A DNA stretch of 58,032 nucleotides from Candidatus Zixiibacteriota bacterium (GCA_034439475.1 JAWXAN010000016.1:1-58032), one strand, 5' to 3'. Shown: positions 20,786 to 31,248, numbered from the stretch's first letter. Numbers and translations: made by a program. The notes: generated by a model from the letters alone, not told the origin.

Positions 20786-22986
20786 GAAATGTACTTTTAA
20801 CCTTTCTCTTTGGCCTTGCCTTAGGTCAACCATTGTTCGCTGATATTCCCACCACTCCTGATCAGACACTGCTGTGGAATCATTTCAATTCTGTCACGAT
20901 CATCAAGAGGGGCTTAACGACTTTCGCACTGGCTACCTCTCGTGACGGAATCTCAGTGATGATAGAACGGGACTACAGCCCGGAGTTTTTTGCGATCAGA
21001 CATCTCTTTCTTTCCTCAGAACCGATCGAAGCCAAGTTGGACGGGAGTATTCTTGTGCTCCGAAGCTCAATTGATATTCTCTATTTTATTGACGTCTCCA
21101 ATCTGCCGGAGATTTATTTGATTGGCGAAGTCGATGTCGATGAGCCGTTCGAAGATTACCTCTTACACGGCAGAGACCTCTATCTCGCGCACGGATTCGA
21201 AGGATTATGGAGATATTCAGTCGATGACATAGCCAATCCTCAGTTTCTCGACTCAAGCATGCTTGGAATCCATTACACGCAGCTTGAACGAGTAGGCGAA
21301 ACGCTCTTTGCCCTCGATGATTACAATGGTATACTTTTGTATGATATCGCCGGATCGGGATTTGGGGATTTTTTAGATTATCTCTTCGTGCCGTTTCAAG
21401 TTTCCACATTTGCGGCGAACGCCGAATACATAATCGTCGGGACTCTCGCAAATTCTGTCCTCAAGTGCACATACACCAACAATGATCCCCAAATTCGAAG
21501 TACTGTTACTCTCACACATTCAGTTGACCAGCTGATGCTGTCAAATCAGTACGCGCTTGCTCTGCCGCGAGGCCAACCTCTTGCAACTCCAATTCAATTA
21601 AATGTCTTTGTGCCGAGTGTGATAGTTTTCGAGGAATCTTTTGACTCACGACTTAACGGCTTTACGCTATTCACCGATAATGTCACATTTCAGGACACTC
21701 GTGTTTACTTTCCTTCTGCAGGTGGAGGGATTATTTCACACAGCCTGGACACCTGGAGGCTGACTGATTCGCCTCTTCGTCACTATCGTCGCACCGGTCC
21801 AATCAATGATATTGTTATCGATGGTGACTACCTTTACACCGGAGGCACTGCAAATCCACTGGAAGTCTATCGTTTTTCCACAAGCGGAAAGGCAAATCGA
21901 GACACGGTCTTAAATGACGGAATAAATCACATCAAAGACATCGAGTCAGTCGGGGACACTGTCCTTGTTCTTTATCCTCAACTTGAGTCAATATTAGGAT
22001 ACCGTGTTGCCAGCGGTACGTTTCCCATCGTCACGCAGTTTCCGGCAGATTCTGTAGACATTGCCCGAGTAAAGTACCTCCCTCTCGATAATGACACCAT
22101 GCAGGCGTTGGTCACGATAGGCCAGGCTTCGGTAAATATCTTCTCACTCCAAGATACCCTCGCACCCGTTCTCAGGAAAAGAGTTACATTCATCGGAAGA
22201 GTGCTCGATGTTGAACTTGTCGATTCCTTGCTTGTGGTTTCCACGTCCAAAAAAGAATTGTGGGTCTACCGGCTTCTCAGCGATCTGAAGACAGAGTTCC
22301 GTTCGCGCATTCTCCTCTCCCAAATGGCAACTGATCTCATTGTTATTAAGAATCCCGTCAATGCCGGCGATTCTACGGCTGAGAGATTGTTCGCTCTCGG
22401 GGGATCAACCATACTTCGTTTTGATCTTACATTACCGTCGCAGGCAAGAGTCGACTCAACGCTCTTGCTCCCCTTTGATATAGTCAGTTCCGCAGTCACC
22501 TCAGACACGCTTTTCACAGTAGGCGCGTCAGGCATCGGAATGTTTGATATAAGCGGAGGAAACCCGGTGTTGATCGATTTTGGTGGACGGGGGGGAAGTA
22601 TGATCGCGGCCGGATCAGGGCGGGTCGCGGTATCCGACGGACGGGCTATCAATATATTTTTGCTAAATGCGAACGGCGCACAGGTCCCGGTCGAAGATAG
22701 CGGAGAATCTTCACCAGTTCTTCTTCAAAACTTCCCGAATCCGTTTAATCCTACCACTACCATATCCTTTAGCCTTTCGCATACATCAGCAGTCCGACTT
22801 TTTGTCTTAAATATACTGGGTCAGACAGTAGCGACACTGGTAGACGAACAGCGGCCAGCCGGCAGCAACTCTGCAACATGGGATGGCCGCTCAGACAGTG
22901 GAGAGCATGTTGCAAGCGGCCTGTATTTCTATAGACTCACCGTTGGAAATCTGCATGAATCACGCAAGATGCTTTTGATACGTTAA
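20782..22986 (+). CDS. Secreted beta-propeller protein with YPNPFNP-type tail
   Basis: The ATG overlaps the stop of the preceding subtilase (ATGA), so the gene is almost certainly in the same operon. The 734-residue chain has a signal peptide (about 1-20). It then carries many 40-50-residue beta repeats in which a strand such as ILYFIDVSNLPEI or LLYDI recurs, as in LVIVD-type propellers. No catalytic site is visible. The C-terminal 85 residues hold FPNPFNPTTTI, NILGQTVATL and GLYFYRL, the FlgD-like sorting tail shared with its neighbours. A binding or scaffolding partner for the coupled protease is a reasonable inference from gene order. Confidence 0.8.
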   Translation: MRNVLLTFLFGLALGQPLFADIPTTPDQTLLWNHFNSVTIIKRGLTTFALATSRDGISVMIERDYSPEFFAIRHLFLSSEPIEAKLDGSILVLRSSIDILYFIDVSNLPEIYLIGEVDVDEPFEDYLLHGRDLYLAHGFEGLWRYSVDDIANPQFLDSSMLGIHYTQLERVGETLFALDDYNGILLYDIAGSGFGDFLDYLFVPFQVSTFAANAEYIIVGTLANSVLKCTYTNNDPQIRSTVTLTHSVDQLMLSNQYALALPRGQPLATPIQLNVFVPSVIVFEESFDSRLNGFTLFTDNVTFQDTRVYFPSAGGGIISHSLDTWRLTDSPLRHYRRTGPINDIVIDGDYLYTGGTANPLEVYRFSTSGKANRDTVLNDGINHIKDIESVGDTVLVLYPQLESILGYRVASGTFPIVTQFPADSVDIARVKYLPLDNDTMQALVTIGQASVNIFSLQDTLAPVLRKRVTFIGRVLDVELVDSLLVVSTSKKELWVYRLLSDLKTEFRSRILLSQMATDLIVIKNPVNAGDSTAERLFALGGSTILRFDLTLPSQARVDSTLLLPFDIVSSAVTSDTLFTVGASGIGMFDISGGNPVLIDFGGRGGSMIAAGSGRVAVSDGRAINIFLLNANGAQVPVEDSGESSPVLLQNFPNPFNPTTTISFSLSHTSAVRLFVLNILGQTVATLVDEQRPAGSNSATWDGRSDSGEHVASGLYFYRLTVGNLHESRKMLLIR

Positions 22987-23026
22987 GCGCGTTTACGCTC
23001 ATAAAGAACCAGATTGGACAACTGTT

Positions 23027-25627
23027 TTGTCGCATCGTAACCTCACAATCCTTTTGCTTGCAGTCCTTGTAGTTTCACTGCAGACTTCACGTGTCTTCTC
23101 TAAAACATTCTATGTGACAAACAACCTCGAGAGACACGAGGTGGTTGTCGGCGATGCCCTCTGCGGCGACTCGCTTGGATGCAGCCTTCGACAGGCAATC
23201 GAGGAGACCAACGCGCTTCCTGACAGTGACACCATCATTATCTCCCAGACGATTACGGTTGTGCGACTCTACTTTGGTCCGCTGAGGGTCACTGGCAACA
23301 GGCTCATTCTCATGGGCGAAAGCGGGCAGCCAATAATTGACGGTCTCGGCAATCCTTATGCGTCTCACACGCTATCGTTGGAATCCGATAGTAACAGAAT
23401 CTCAAATCTTACGTTTCGTCGCTCACGCGGCAACGCTATTAATATATCAAGCTCCTTTAACATTCTCGGTGATACCGGAATCAACTCCACGACTGTTTTC
23501 ACTGACAATGGTCTCGACCTCGAAAAGACAGCCGCGATTACAATTTCTGGCACTCAAGCGGCTTATAATGCAATAATTAATTGTCATATTGGCGTCGACC
23601 ACTCAGGACTTTCCAAGCGCCCAAATAAAATAGGGGTGTCGCTCGAGTCAGGCGCGCATAATAACTTTGTCGGGGGTGACGGTGATGCCAAACGGAATAT
23701 CATCTCAGGTAACAGTAAGTATGGAATTGCAATTTCAACCGGCGCCTTAAACAACCAAATAAGCGGCAACTATATCGGAACCTCAATAACTGGAATCACT
23801 GCTCTCGGAAACACTCTCGGAGGAATCTTACTTTCCGATGGAGCGAAAGCGAACACGATTGGAGGAGATAGTATTGCTAATCGTAATGTCATCTCAGGAA
23901 ACGAAGGTGATGGAGTACTCCTGCGTGATGTCAATACCACTGGAAATTATATCTTTGGCAATTATATCGGCCTCGACAGAACAGGACGTCTCCCCCGCGG
24001 CAATGGAGGGAACGGGATAGTCGTTACTGACGGCGCTTCACAGAATTTCATCGGAGACAGTTATTCGCCTGCCCGCAATGTCATTTCAGGCAATGACAGA
24101 AATGGCATTTATATTTCAGGGGTGACCACACAGAAGAATGTTGTTCAAAACAATCTTGTAGGTACCGAGTACAGGGGGGTTGGGCCAATGACGAATGGCA
24201 CAGTCGACGGTGACGGAGTTGTCATAACCGACGGTGCGAGATTACATCAAATTGGCGGTCTTGGCATCCGGGATATAAATGTCATCTCAGGCAATAATAG
24301 AATCGGACTGGTGATTGAGAAGCATGCCCGAGAAAATATTGTCGAGGGCAATTTTATTGGCGTCAATATCAGCGGAAATTCCTCGCTCTTGAATGGCACA
24401 GGTGTAATGATTCGCGGCGAGGCAAGTTCCAACCGCATCGGAGGGGAGACACTTGCTCACGGAAACCTCATCTCAGGCAATCGAGCCGATCAGTATCCTT
24501 ATGGCGCGGGAGTCATTCTTTATGACGAAGGAACCACCGATAACCATATCGCAGGAAATTATATCGGCACTGATTTGAGCGGGACTCGCGCACTTAGAAA
24601 TGGGAGCGCGGGAATCATTATTGGCAATGGCGCATCGTACAATATTATCGGTGGGGCTACTGCCGAGGCTGGAAATCTTATCTCCGGAAACGGGGCCGAC
24701 AGCTATACAAACGGTTTGGGCAGGGGAATTCACATTGAAGGTTTAGGAACAGATTACAATCAAATTACCGGCAATCGTATAGGCACCACGGCAAACGGGT
24801 CAGGCCAACTGCCGAATCGGGGCCACGGCATCGGGGTCTTTGGCGGAGCGAAGCATAACCAAATTGGAGCCATAAATGGCTACAAAAACCTAATTGCGAA
24901 TAATGATGGCTTTGGAATCTATTTCAGCGATGTCGAGACGCTCGCCAATCCCGTAATAAACACGAGCTTTCTCAATAATGATAGCCTTGGGATTGTACTG
25001 CGTGGCGGTGCGCAGAGAAATCTTCTTCCACCGGTTATATTGTCAGCTTCTGATTCGACAGTCACCGGAGAGGGATTATCGTCATCGGGAACTATTACTC
25101 TGTACAAGGCGGCCCCTGATCCCTCGGATTCGGGCGAAGGCGAAATCGAGATTGGCGGGACACTCATATTGAATGGCAACGGCAGTTTCACTTTTTCAAT
25201 AGACCAAACTTATGGAGCCCTTCTTAATATAGGTGATCTTCTCACGGCTTTTACCACTGATTCAGAAGGTAACAGTTCGGCTTTTTCACAAAACATCACT
25301 GTCGATGCTGCTACAGACAGTCCGCATGACACGCAGCCCCTTCCCTTCAGTTTCTCTCTGGCACAGAACTACCCCAATCCATTCAATCCAAGCACGACAA
25401 TTAACTTTTCGCTGTCTAAAGTCTCGCAGGTCTACTTGGTTGTCTATAATCTGCTCGGACAAAGAACAAAAACATTGCTCTCGGCAACTCTACTTGGAGC
25501 AGGAAATCATTCGATCAAATGGAATGGAGACACCGATTTAGGCCATTCAGCCGCATCTGGAGTTTATATGTATCGCCTGATAGCAGGCAAAGAAGTCGCC
25601 GTCCGAAAACTCTCCCTCATCAAATAG
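23027..25627 (+). CDS. Secreted right-handed beta-helix protein with YPNPFNP tail
   Basis: The 866-residue chain starts at TTG with a weak ribosome site; no better start precedes the signal peptide (about 1-25). Residues 48-60 read CGDSLGCSLRQAI, the CSLREA-type motif found at the start of many secreted beta-helix proteins. From about residue 110 to 650 there are repeated N-x-ISGN and NYIGT units at regular spacing, the ladder of a PbH1 parallel beta-helix similar to pectate-lyase folds. I cannot place catalytic residues. The C-terminus has YPNPFNPSTTI, NLLGQRTKTL and GVYMYRL, the sorting tail. It follows the propeller gene by 40 bases, so it is likely in the same operon. It may be a polysaccharide-binding or adhesin protein. 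Confidence 0.82.
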   Translation: MSHRNLTILLLAVLVVSLQTSRVFSKTFYVTNNLERHEVVVGDALCGDSLGCSLRQAIEETNALPDSDTIIISQTITVVRLYFGPLRVTGNRLILMGESGQPIIDGLGNPYASHTLSLESDSNRISNLTFRRSRGNAINISSSFNILGDTGINSTTVFTDNGLDLEKTAAITISGTQAAYNAIINCHIGVDHSGLSKRPNKIGVSLESGAHNNFVGGDGDAKRNIISGNSKYGIAISTGALNNQISGNYIGTSITGITALGNTLGGILLSDGAKANTIGGDSIANRNVISGNEGDGVLLRDVNTTGNYIFGNYIGLDRTGRLPRGNGGNGIVVTDGASQNFIGDSYSPARNVISGNDRNGIYISGVTTQKNVVQNNLVGTEYRGVGPMTNGTVDGDGVVITDGARLHQIGGLGIRDINVISGNNRIGLVIEKHARENIVEGNFIGVNISGNSSLLNGTGVMIRGEASSNRIGGETLAHGNLISGNRADQYPYGAGVILYDEGTTDNHIAGNYIGTDLSGTRALRNGSAGIIIGNGASYNIIGGATAEAGNLISGNGADSYTNGLGRGIHIEGLGTDYNQITGNRIGTTANGSGQLPNRGHGIGVFGGAKHNQIGAINGYKNLIANNDGFGIYFSDVETLANPVINTSFLNNDSLGIVLRGGAQRNLLPPVILSASDSTVTGEGLSSSGTITLYKAAPDPSDSGEGEIEIGGTLILNGNGSFTFSIDQTYGALLNIGDLLTAFTTDSEGNSSAFSQNITVDAATDSPHDTQPLPFSFSLAQNYPNPFNPSTTINFSLSKVSQVYLVVYNLLGQRTKTLLSATLLGAGNHSIKWNGDTDLGHSAASGVYMYRLIAGKEVAVRKLSLIK

Positions 25628-25635
25628 CTTTCTGT

Positions 25636-26112
25636 TTATTTGAGCTTCTTTGCATACTGCAAAATAATTTCCCATTCCTCAGGCCGAACAGGCTGAATCG
25701 AGAGCCGACTTCCGCGCTGAGTCACAACCATGTCTTCCAGCCCGGGCATTCCTTTCAGTTCGGCGAGTGAAATTACTCGTGGGAATTTTTTGACAAACGA
25801 AACATCGACCATATACCAGATTGGATTGTCAGGCGAGGCTTTAGGGTCATAATGCTGTCCATTAATATCCCAGCCAGTATGGTCAGGATATCCGCCTTTT
25901 GACACAGAACAGACTCCGGATATTCCCAGCGGATCAGAACTGCTGTAGTAGAAAAATACCTCATCATTGACCGAGATTTCGTCTCTGAGCATATTTCGCG
26001 CCTGATAATTGCGTACCCCGTCCCATGACGCAGTCGAGTTATCGGCTGCCTTGAGGTGGTCAATCGAAAAACAGTCGGGTTCGGACTTAAAAAGCCAGTA
26101 TCGTTTTGCCAT
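25636..26112 (-). CDS. EVE-domain (THYN1-like) protein
   Basis: The 158-residue protein is the length of a lone EVE domain. It contains YWLFKSEPDCFS at the N-terminus, WDGVRNYQARN near residue 30, EVFFYYSS and MVVTQRGSRLSIQPV near the end, all hallmarks of the family. EVE domains share the PUA-like/YTH fold and bind modified bases in DNA or RNA; the bacterial role is not settled. The start is well supported by AAAGGAG six bases upstream. It is convergent with the beta-helix gene (8-base gap) and divergent from the next subtilase. It is cytoplasmic and unrelated to the surrounding secretome. Confidence 0.93.
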   Translation of the reverse strand: MAKRYWLFKSEPDCFSIDHLKAADNSTASWDGVRNYQARNMLRDEISVNDEVFFYYSSSDPLGISGVCSVSKGGYPDHTGWDINGQHYDPKASPDNPIWYMVDVSFVKKFPRVISLAELKGMPGLEDMVVTQRGSRLSIQPVRPEEWEIILQYAKKLK

Positions 26113-26252
26113 CTTTTACTCCTTTACACTTAGATTATTAAACCGATAATGGTAACACAAGCAGTTTCTGCGACGGATTAAGATGAGAGTTTTGAGTGAG
26201 TCCTGTACGAAGTCTCAAACTGCGAAACTCTGTGCTGCAAAAGGGTTTCGTA

Positions 26253-26281
26253 TTGACTTCCCTCGGTCTAAAGCTTATATT
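26253..26281 (+). promoter_or_regulatory. Promoter for the subtilase at 26356
   Basis: TTGACT (26253-26258) and TATATT (26276-26281) are spaced by exactly 17 bases. The leader to the ATG is about 70 bases. Confidence 0.72.
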
Positions 26282-26355
26282 GCGGTGTTGAATCCCTGCA
26301 TTTTGTACTGCGGTATTGCAGATTAACTTCTCCTCACGGAATTGGAATTATTTGA

Positions 26356-29300
26356 ATGACCTACATTTGGCACTCTTTCAAACGTTTTGTCTCTCTTTCT
26401 GCGGCATCTCTGCTGATCATGAACTCTGCGTTTTCAGCCGATCTTGATTTTGCGGTGAAACTAACCACGGGAGAGTTCACTCCCCAGCCTGTCAAAACTG
26501 TACCTTCGGCAATCGCGGCTTCGGCCTCCGGAAAGCATCTGCTCATCCAGTTTGAACGCGCCCTTGATGAACAGGATAAAATTCAGTTAGAAGCGCAAGG
26601 CATAGTATTGCTTGACTATGTGCCTAATTTCGCCTTTACCGCTGTGTTAACTCGTTCACTAAGCCAAAGGGACGTTGAGTCAAACGACATTCGCTGGATT
26701 GGCGAGATTCAACCCATTCAAAAAATATCCCCGCTCATTTCGGAAAATCAAATTCCCCAACAAGCCCGCCGTGGCGGCGATTCGCTGCAATTCGCAATCG
26801 TGCTTCACCGCGACCAAAATCTTCAACAGTGGTCAGCAAAATTTGAGCAGGAGTTCGGAGCGCAGATTCTCGGAGTCGAAAGCTCCACCAATGTCATTGA
26901 ACTTGTCCTCCCTGAGCAGGCCATCTACAGATTATCTGAACTTGATGAAGTTCTTTGGATAGAGCCGGCTATGCCAGAACCACAGGAACACAACGACGGA
27001 GTGCGAACAAATCTTGGCGCTTCGGTTACCCAGGCTTCGCCTTACAATTTGACTGGCGCCGGAGTCATGCTTGCCGAGTGGGATGGCGGCCGTGCCGATG
27101 TTTCTCATGCTGATTTTGCCGGGCGGGTCATATCCGCCGACGGTGCAGCCTTTGCCACCCATGCCACCCATGTCGCTGGAACAGTGCTTGGTTCCGGTCA
27201 GCAATCTGGCGGGGCATATAAAGGAGTAGCTCCCGGCGCGCAGATGCTCACTCAGCTTTGGTGGAACTCTGCGTCGGAGGCAAGCAACGAGTATAGTGAT
27301 GCTATTCTTAGTAATGGAGCAGAGATATCCACAAATTCCTGGGGTTATGGTGTGAGTGATCCCGCCACAGAAAGCTCATGTCAAAATACACTCGGAAACT
27401 ACTTCAGTGTCAGCTCAACTATCGATAACATTGTAAGAGGCTCATCCGGCGCTCCGATATCTATCTGCTGGTCAGCAGGGAACATGAGGGGCACTTCAAC
27501 GCAGTATTGCGGTTCGATCGGATGGACGTACAATACTGTTTCGCCTCCGGGTACCGGGAAAAATCTCATCACAGTCGGGGCCATCAACTCCAACAGTAGC
27601 AGTATGACCAGTTTTTCATCGTGGGGGCCTTGTGACGATGGCCGTATTAAACCGGATGTGGTTGGTCCGGGCTGTCAAAGCAATGGCGATGGCGGCGTTA
27701 CCAGCACAAGCTTGGGAAACGGCTACGCCACTCTCTGCGGGACTTCGATGTCTGCCCCTGCCGTCGCTGGAATGCTGGCCTTGATGAAAGAGCAGTGGAA
27801 TATAAAGATCGGAAGCGGTACCATATTGCCCTCTACCATCAAGGGAATCCTCATTAACACCGCTATCGATCTTGGTTCAGTCGGGCCGGATTTTCAGAAC
27901 GGACATGGAAAAGTTGACGGCGTCAAGGCTGTTAACAAGATCGGCATCGGAAGCCCTTCGTATGTTGAAGGACAAATATCTACAGGCGTCACAAACCTCT
28001 ACGACCTAACTGTGCCATCAGGAACTGCGAAACTCAAAGTTACCATTGTCTGGGACGATCCGGGTGGCTCGGGATTCGCCGGCAAAAATCTAATCAATGA
28101 CTTAGACCTGACCTTATTGAGTCCATCGAATGCTGCCACGCAGTCATGGATTCTAAATCCGGCAATCCCCTCCACCGCCGCCACCCGCGGCATAGACCGG
28201 ACAAATAACGTCGAAACTGTCGAAATCAATAACCCCGCCCCCGGACTGTGGAAGGCCAAAATTGACGGCTTTAATATTCCCACCGGCCCGCAAAAGTACT
28301 CGCTAATCTTTACACCTGACAGCATTCACACTCCCGGGAGCTTGAGTGCTGTTGAAGTTTTTGATGCTGGCGACCTCTCAGCCAATCCGGGAGCCACCGG
28401 CACAGCGCAATTCTGGGTGAAAAATATTGGGGCATCGCCGGACTCTGTTCGAGTGCGTATTAGCGATAACCTAAACTGGTCTGCGGCAGTTGTTGACTCT
28501 GTTATTTTGCTGTCGCCTTTTGATTCTTCGTTGTTTGGACAACTTATTAATATCCCGCCCGGGACCTTGGCAGGAACCGGATCAACAGTGACTTGCCGGG
28601 CAAATAGTCTCAGCGATACTCTGGTACAGGCTCAGCGCCAGACACTGGTTTCTGCAAATGCAGTCTATTCACTTCTGCTTTCAGAGGAGCCAGCCGAAGA
28701 TACTACGACTTCGCCTTCGAGCTTCCCGTTTACAATAAAATTGCAAAACATATCGAACTCCTCGGATAATATCACTGTCACTCCATCCGTCATCGCCGGA
28801 TGGAGTTTTGCGCCACCTTCGCGAATTATCCAGCTTGGAATTAACGCTGATTCTATTGTGAGTTTTACAGCCCAAGTACCGCCCGAGGTCTCGCATCTAA
28901 GCAGTAACCAAATTACTATTATCGCAACATCTTCTGATAATTCTGCCGCCGATAGCGCAAGTTTCTCACTGGTGGTTACAAATCCGGTCTTCCCTCCTGT
29001 GCTTGAATCGCCTGATTCTACTATCTACACGAAAAATGGTGTCCAATCCTTTGCGTGGAGTGCTGCCGGAGATAATTACTCCCTCTACGTTGCAACCGAT
29101 AATCTCTTTAACAATACCGTCAGGACATACACCGGACTTGCGACAACAAATTTCTCAATGCCCTCGGTCGATTCGCTGTCCGACGGACATTACTTTTGGG
29201 GTGTGAGGACATTTGTCGGCCCTGACTCATCCTCACTTCAGGCTGTACCGCGGTCTCTGCATATTGATAACGTATCGCCTCTTTCAGCAAATACGGTCTC

Positions 29301-30102
29301 GCCGCCATCTGGCGCGGTCATCTCGACTTCGACTGTCAACTTGTCGTTTACGACGGCTACAGGCACTCCGCCGCCGCTAATAACGCCTGAGCATTTTAAA
29401 ATAGAGCTTTCTCAGAGTCCAGTATTTGATGCTGGTGTGACCACCATTGAGCCGGTTACGTCTACTTCCCAACTTGTGAATTCGCTTGGTCAGGGACTAT
29501 GGTACTGGCGTGTTAAACGGGTGGACCTTGCAGGAAATCAATCTGCTTTCTCGGCTGCGTCAACCTTCCTGCTTGACAGTGAAGTGCCTGTTATTCCGAC
29601 GCTGTCATTACCAGCTCATACAGCGACCATCGGAACGGACAGCATCACTTTTGATTGGAGTGGCACTCCGGATGACGGTGTTGCCACATCTAAAGAATAT
29701 TACTATCTGCACATTTCAAAATTAGCGAATTTCATCGATTTCAATACGTTCAGCGGATTTGTATATGCCGACAGCTTCGTATTCCCGACATCTCAGTTGA
29801 TTCAGTCCCAGACATATTACTGGCGTGTGAAAGGACTTGATTCGGCGGGCTTCGCTTCAAATTACAGCCCGGCATCGTCATTTCTTTTCAGAAGCTTTAT
29901 CTGCGGTGATGTGGATGGAAGCAACTCACCTCCGGATATTGCCGACCTTACCTACATGATTGAATACCTTTTCCTTGGCGGCCCAGCACCGGATCCATTT
30001 GGTTCGGGAGCCGTCGAGTGCGATGATATCATTGACATTTCAGATTTAACGGTCCTCATCGACTTCCTTTTCATCAGTCTTCAACCGCTTTGCTGCGATT
30101 AG
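26356..30102 (+). CDS. Secreted subtilase (S8) with Ig-like domains and dockerin-like pair
   Basis: The 1248-residue chain has a signal peptide (to about residue 28), a long propeptide (about 40-205) and an S8 domain with D243 (AEWDGG), H269 (THATHVAGT) and S464 (CGTSMSAP). The usual HGTH reads HATH here. After the catalytic domain comes a jelly-roll segment with VTIVWDDPGG and NDLDLTLLSP, as in kexin-like bacterial S8 proteases. Several Ig/FN3-like domains follow (about 680-1180). The last 65 residues form two dockerin-like repeats with PDIADLTYMIEYLFLGG and IDISDLTVLIDFLFISL. Unlike the subtilase at 17096 it carries the dockerin-like end, not the YPNPFNP tail. It has its own promoter and terminator. 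Confidence 0.9.
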   Translation: MTYIWHSFKRFVSLSAASLLIMNSAFSADLDFAVKLTTGEFTPQPVKTVPSAIAASASGKHLLIQFERALDEQDKIQLEAQGIVLLDYVPNFAFTAVLTRSLSQRDVESNDIRWIGEIQPIQKISPLISENQIPQQARRGGDSLQFAIVLHRDQNLQQWSAKFEQEFGAQILGVESSTNVIELVLPEQAIYRLSELDEVLWIEPAMPEPQEHNDGVRTNLGASVTQASPYNLTGAGVMLAEWDGGRADVSHADFAGRVISADGAAFATHATHVAGTVLGSGQQSGGAYKGVAPGAQMLTQLWWNSASEASNEYSDAILSNGAEISTNSWGYGVSDPATESSCQNTLGNYFSVSSTIDNIVRGSSGAPISICWSAGNMRGTSTQYCGSIGWTYNTVSPPGTGKNLITVGAINSNSSSMTSFSSWGPCDDGRIKPDVVGPGCQSNGDGGVTSTSLGNGYATLCGTSMSAPAVAGMLALMKEQWNIKIGSGTILPSTIKGILINTAIDLGSVGPDFQNGHGKVDGVKAVNKIGIGSPSYVEGQISTGVTNLYDLTVPSGTAKLKVTIVWDDPGGSGFAGKNLINDLDLTLLSPSNAATQSWILNPAIPSTAATRGIDRTNNVETVEINNPAPGLWKAKIDGFNIPTGPQKYSLIFTPDSIHTPGSLSAVEVFDAGDLSANPGATGTAQFWVKNIGASPDSVRVRISDNLNWSAAVVDSVILLSPFDSSLFGQLINIPPGTLAGTGSTVTCRANSLSDTLVQAQRQTLVSANAVYSLLLSEEPAEDTTTSPSSFPFTIKLQNISNSSDNITVTPSVIAGWSFAPPSRIIQLGINADSIVSFTAQVPPEVSHLSSNQITIIATSSDNSAADSASFSLVVTNPVFPPVLESPDSTIYTKNGVQSFAWSAAGDNYSLYVATDNLFNNTVRTYTGLATTNFSMPSVDSLSDGHYFWGVRTFVGPDSSSLQAVPRSLHIDNVSPLSANTVSPPSGAVISTSTVNLSFTTATGTPPPLITPEHFKIELSQSPVFDAGVTTIEPVTSTSQLVNSLGQGLWYWRVKRVDLAGNQSAFSAASTFLLDSEVPVIPTLSLPAHTATIGTDSITFDWSGTPDDGVATSKEYYYLHISKLANFIDFNTFSGFVYADSFVFPTSQLIQSQTYYWRVKGLDSAGFASNYSPASSFLFRSFICGDVDGSNSPPDIADLTYMIEYLFLGGPAPDPFGSGAVECDDIIDISDLTVLIDFLFISLQPLCCD

Positions 30103-30130
30103 AGCAGGCGTATCCCAGTTATAAGATACA

Positions 30131-30158
30131 AAAGACCGGCTAATGCCGGTCTTTTTTT
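30131..30158 (+). terminator. Intrinsic terminator
   Basis: AAAGACCGGC and GCCGGTCTTT form a perfect 10-bp stem with a TAAT loop and a following T-run. It ends the subtilase transcript. Confidence 0.92.
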
Positions 30159-30164
30159 ACCTGA

Positions 30165-30194
30165 TTTACGGAATAGCTAATTTCATTGTATAAT
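30165..30194 (+). promoter_or_regulatory. Candidate promoter for pcm
   Basis: TATAAT at 30189-30194 is a perfect -10 box, preceded at 18 bases by TTTACG. It lies between the upstream terminator and the pcm start. Confidence 0.5.
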
Positions 30195-30217
30195 TAAAAT
30201 AGCGATGAGGAAATGAG

Positions 30218-30889
30218 ATGACCGAGCACAATTTGACATTATCTGAATCAGAATATTTCGCGCGCCGGATGAAAATGATCGAAAATCAAATAATATCCCG
30301 TGGCGTTCAAGATCCAGATGTTCTGGCGGCGATGCGAACGGTGCCCCGCCATCTCTTTGTCCCGAATGATAACCGAGGCGAAGCCTATGCCGATTATCCT
30401 GTCGCAATTGGTCACGCTCAAACCATTTCACAGCCCTTTATCGTCGCCTCCATGACCGAGCATTTGAAATTAACGCATCGTAGCAGGGTTCTTGAAATTG
30501 GCACGGGCTGTGGTTACCAGACAGCAGTTCTGGCAGAGATAGCACGCGAAGTCTATACAGTTGAGATTATTCCGGAACTCTTTAGTGATGCAAGCAGACT
30601 CTTACGCCAGCTTGGATATACAAATGTGTTTACTCAACTGAGAGATGGCAACGAAGGGTGGCCTGATAAGGCCCCATTCGACGCGATAACGGTGGCCGCG
30701 GCTTCAAAAACTGTTCCATCGGCGCTGACAAATCAGCTTGGGAGTAATGGCCGAATGCTTATTCCACTGGTGTCGGATGAAGATGGGAAACAGGAGCTCA
30801 TTCTTCTTGAAAAAGGGGAATCTGGTATTTCGACCCGGGTTCTGTATGATGTTCGCTTCGTTCCGCTTCGCTCGAAAAGCGCTGAATGA
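30218..30889 (+). CDS. pcm: Protein-L-isoaspartate O-methyltransferase
   Basis: This SAM-dependent enzyme repairs isoaspartyl residues in aged proteins. The 223-residue length is typical. The family signature is clear: RHLFVP near residue 44, GHAQTISQPFIVA near 64-76, and the SAM-binding motif I VLEIGTGCGYQTAVLAE near 91-107, with VYTVEI after it. The start has GAGGAAATGAG directly before the ATG. It stands alone between a terminator and a 360-base gap, so it is probably a single-gene unit. It is cytoplasmic. Confidence 0.95.
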   Translation: MTEHNLTLSESEYFARRMKMIENQIISRGVQDPDVLAAMRTVPRHLFVPNDNRGEAYADYPVAIGHAQTISQPFIVASMTEHLKLTHRSRVLEIGTGCGYQTAVLAEIAREVYTVEIIPELFSDASRLLRQLGYTNVFTQLRDGNEGWPDKAPFDAITVAAASKTVPSALTNQLGSNGRMLIPLVSDEDGKQELILLEKGESGISTRVLYDVRFVPLRSKSAE

Positions 30890-31248
30890 GAGTCACTTTT
30901 CTCCCAGATACCGGCCAATTTAGCGCACCTTCAAAACATAATCCTCTCATTGTTTTAATAAATTGAACAATATGGGGTTGACAGTCGTAATATTGTCAGT
31001 ACTTTGTTGTGAGACAATGAGAAGAATGCACAATGATGAATGTTTAGTTTAGAGTGAGACGTAACCGTCATTAGTCCAAATAACCGCTCAAGCCTCTCAA
31101 ATCTGTCATTTGACCAACTGATCCCTGGCAGGTTGCTGTTTTTCTTTCGTCACACAAGACAGGTAATGTGGACTTTTGCAAACATGTTATTTCTAGTACA
31201 TTTCGAAAAGATAAATTCCTCGATTGAATTAATACCAAGGAGAACTGA
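30890..31248. other. Intergenic region before the metalloprotease pair
   Basis: There is no gene here. TTGACA at 30977-30982 could be a -35 box but lacks a clear partner. A second weak pair, TTTGCA and TACATT, near 31177-31204 is closer to the gene. AAGGAG at 31238-31243 is the ribosome site for the gene at 31249. Confidence 0.4.
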
